Part shown: positions 60,601 to 61,130 of the stretch, piece after piece
Layout: every line of letters begins with the position of its first letter
Position numbering within the stretch: the first letter of the stretch is position 1
Origin: an uncultured Chlamydiae bacterium
GTDB taxonomy: Bacteria; Chlamydiota; Chlamydiia; Chlamydiales; 2-12-FULL-49-11
Assembly (NCBI GenBank): GCA_937996705.1
Contig: CALKUQ010000007.1
Span: 1 to 61,130 of the forward strand
DNA length: 61,130 nt
Direction of reading: 5' to 3'
Program-made: the position numbers and the translations under genes
The notes under the pieces: model-generated
The model's database searches: none
Told to the model about the DNA's origin: nothing
Seen by the model: only the letters and a program-made list of their open reading frames with translations

Positions 60601-61068
60601 TTAGCAAGTACACTGTGTAATTCCCTCTCCGATTGAACACTCTGAAATGGTGATACTGGTTTCTGAACCAGAATTACTTAGGCAGCAATTAGATCCAAGC
60701 ATATTAGCATATGAATGTGCCAGATCTGAAGGCGTTCCTACCGGAAATGAAAATAAAAGTGGACTATTAGGAATTGAATTTAAACTAATATTTACCGTAA
60801 AAAAATTCCCATCCAAACCATTTTTTGATGTTGAAAGATAAAAATACGAAGACTCCATCGCAGTTATCTGTCCAGAAGTTCCAGAATTCAACGGAAGAAC
60901 CCAATATGTGACTTTTTCATTACTTGGTGTCTCCTGAATCTGACAGCTACCTATAAAATCACCCAATCCTGCAAACATTATATCAGTGTTTGTATATCGG
61001 TCATCCCAATATAGGATATACCAGGTTGTTGTTGAATTGTTTTTTATTGTAATTGGCGTATTTTGCAT
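60601..61068 (-). CDS. Unknown protein with a Cys-rich C-terminus
   Basis: 155 aa from ATG 61068, behind AAGGA at 8 nt. Begins PITIKNNSTTTWYILYWDDRY, beta-rich throughout, and ends GSNCCLSNSGS...CSIGEGITQCTC. No signal peptide. Unrecognised; the strand-rich, Ser/Thr/Asn-rich look would fit a small beta-sandwich, perhaps a lectin-like or toxin-like protein, but this is a guess. Cys clustering recalls the inserted fragment at 60161-60397. Confidence 0.6.
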   Translation of the reverse strand: MQNTPITIKNNSTTTWYILYWDDRYTNTDIMFAGLGDFIGSCQIQETPSNEKVTYWVLPLNSGTSGQITAMESSYFYLSTSKNGLDGNFFTVNISLNSIPNSPLLFSFPVGTPSDLAHSYANMLGSNCCLSNSGSETSITISECSIGEGITQCTC

Positions 61069-61079
61069 ATTATTTTTCC

Positions 61080-61130
61080 TTTTATTTATTTATTTATTGA
61101 TTCAGGGGTTTCGGCCGAGCGATTCCCTGA
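61080..61130. repeat. (TTTA)n run and terminal inverted repeat at the right edge
   Basis: About four TTTA units (61080-61098) form the leader of the gene at 60601. At the very edge TCAGGG (61102-61107) and CCCTGA (61125-61130) are inverted repeats around a GC-richer centre (gtttcggccgagcgatt). The structure may continue beyond the window. Confidence 0.5.

Overview
This window is a chromosomal segment of a member of the phylum Chlamydiota, most likely an environmental (non-Chlamydiaceae) lineage that lives in protists or other eukaryotic hosts. Two gene orders support this. The block rpsA-nusA-infB-rbfA-truB-ychF-sctU-sctV-sctW(copN)-chaperone-malQ ... rpmB ... phospholipase-D-like follows the order known from Chlamydia trachomatis, and rpe ... 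efp-accB-accC follows another chlamydial block. The accessory content points away from the Chlamydiaceae: a Legionella_OMP-like porin, a GH1 glycosidase, several MFS carriers, a soluble transhydrogenase and many eukaryote-like or effector-like proteins. The DNA is AT-rich. Genes are tightly packed, with frequent ATGA-type overlaps.

Layout. 0-2 kb: two effector-like genes, one ending in an Ala-Glu-Val repeat that runs off the window and one EndoU-like nuclease. 2-13 kb: mixed metabolism and RNA modification (MFS carriers, Nudix, RlmD-like, mutarotase-like, GH1 glycosidase, cold-shock protein with promoter and terminator, RlmI, an AN1 zinc-finger protein, RhlE, LysE). 13-19 kb: tRNA-Tyr and tRNA-Thr, SEC-C protein, TtcA-like, PutP-like and SurE, a membrane protein plus lipoprotein pair, a short inverted-repeat element, then tRNA-Val and tRNA-Asp. 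19-22 kb: YitT, an outer-membrane beta-barrel and a secreted beta-propeller. 22-27.7 kb: a minus-strand operon rpe-yvcK-HAD-efp-accB-accC-rmlA with overlapping or abutting genes. 28-31 kb: methyltransferase, an FkbM-like fragment, an unknown protein and a short aspartokinase. 31.4-39 kb: the translation operon, lacking ribF. 39-45.5 kb: type III secretion genes and malQ.

45.5-58.4 kb is an insertion between malQ and rpmB relative to the Chlamydia order. It holds a transglutaminase/TPR protein, three tandem small secreted paralogues, a homoserine-kinase-like protein, a large membrane protein, a 315-bp structured non-coding repeat, SthA, MurJ, a mitochondrial-carrier-family (SLC25-like) protein with a coupled partner, and BrnQ. 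58.4-61.1 kb: rpmB, a phospholipase-D-like protein whose first domain extends upstream of any normal start codon, and a decayed lineage-specific stretch. In that stretch a GxxExxY nuclease gene is split by a cysteine-rich fragment.

The strongest leads are the mitochondrial-carrier-like protein and its partner (55.8-57.2 kb), the AN1 zinc-finger protein (10.5 kb), the EndoU-like and caspase-like genes at the left edge, the PLD gene without an AUG/GUG/UUG start, and the two non-coding repeat elements (18.7 and 51.9 kb). I saw no rRNA gene, CRISPR array or complete transposase gene.
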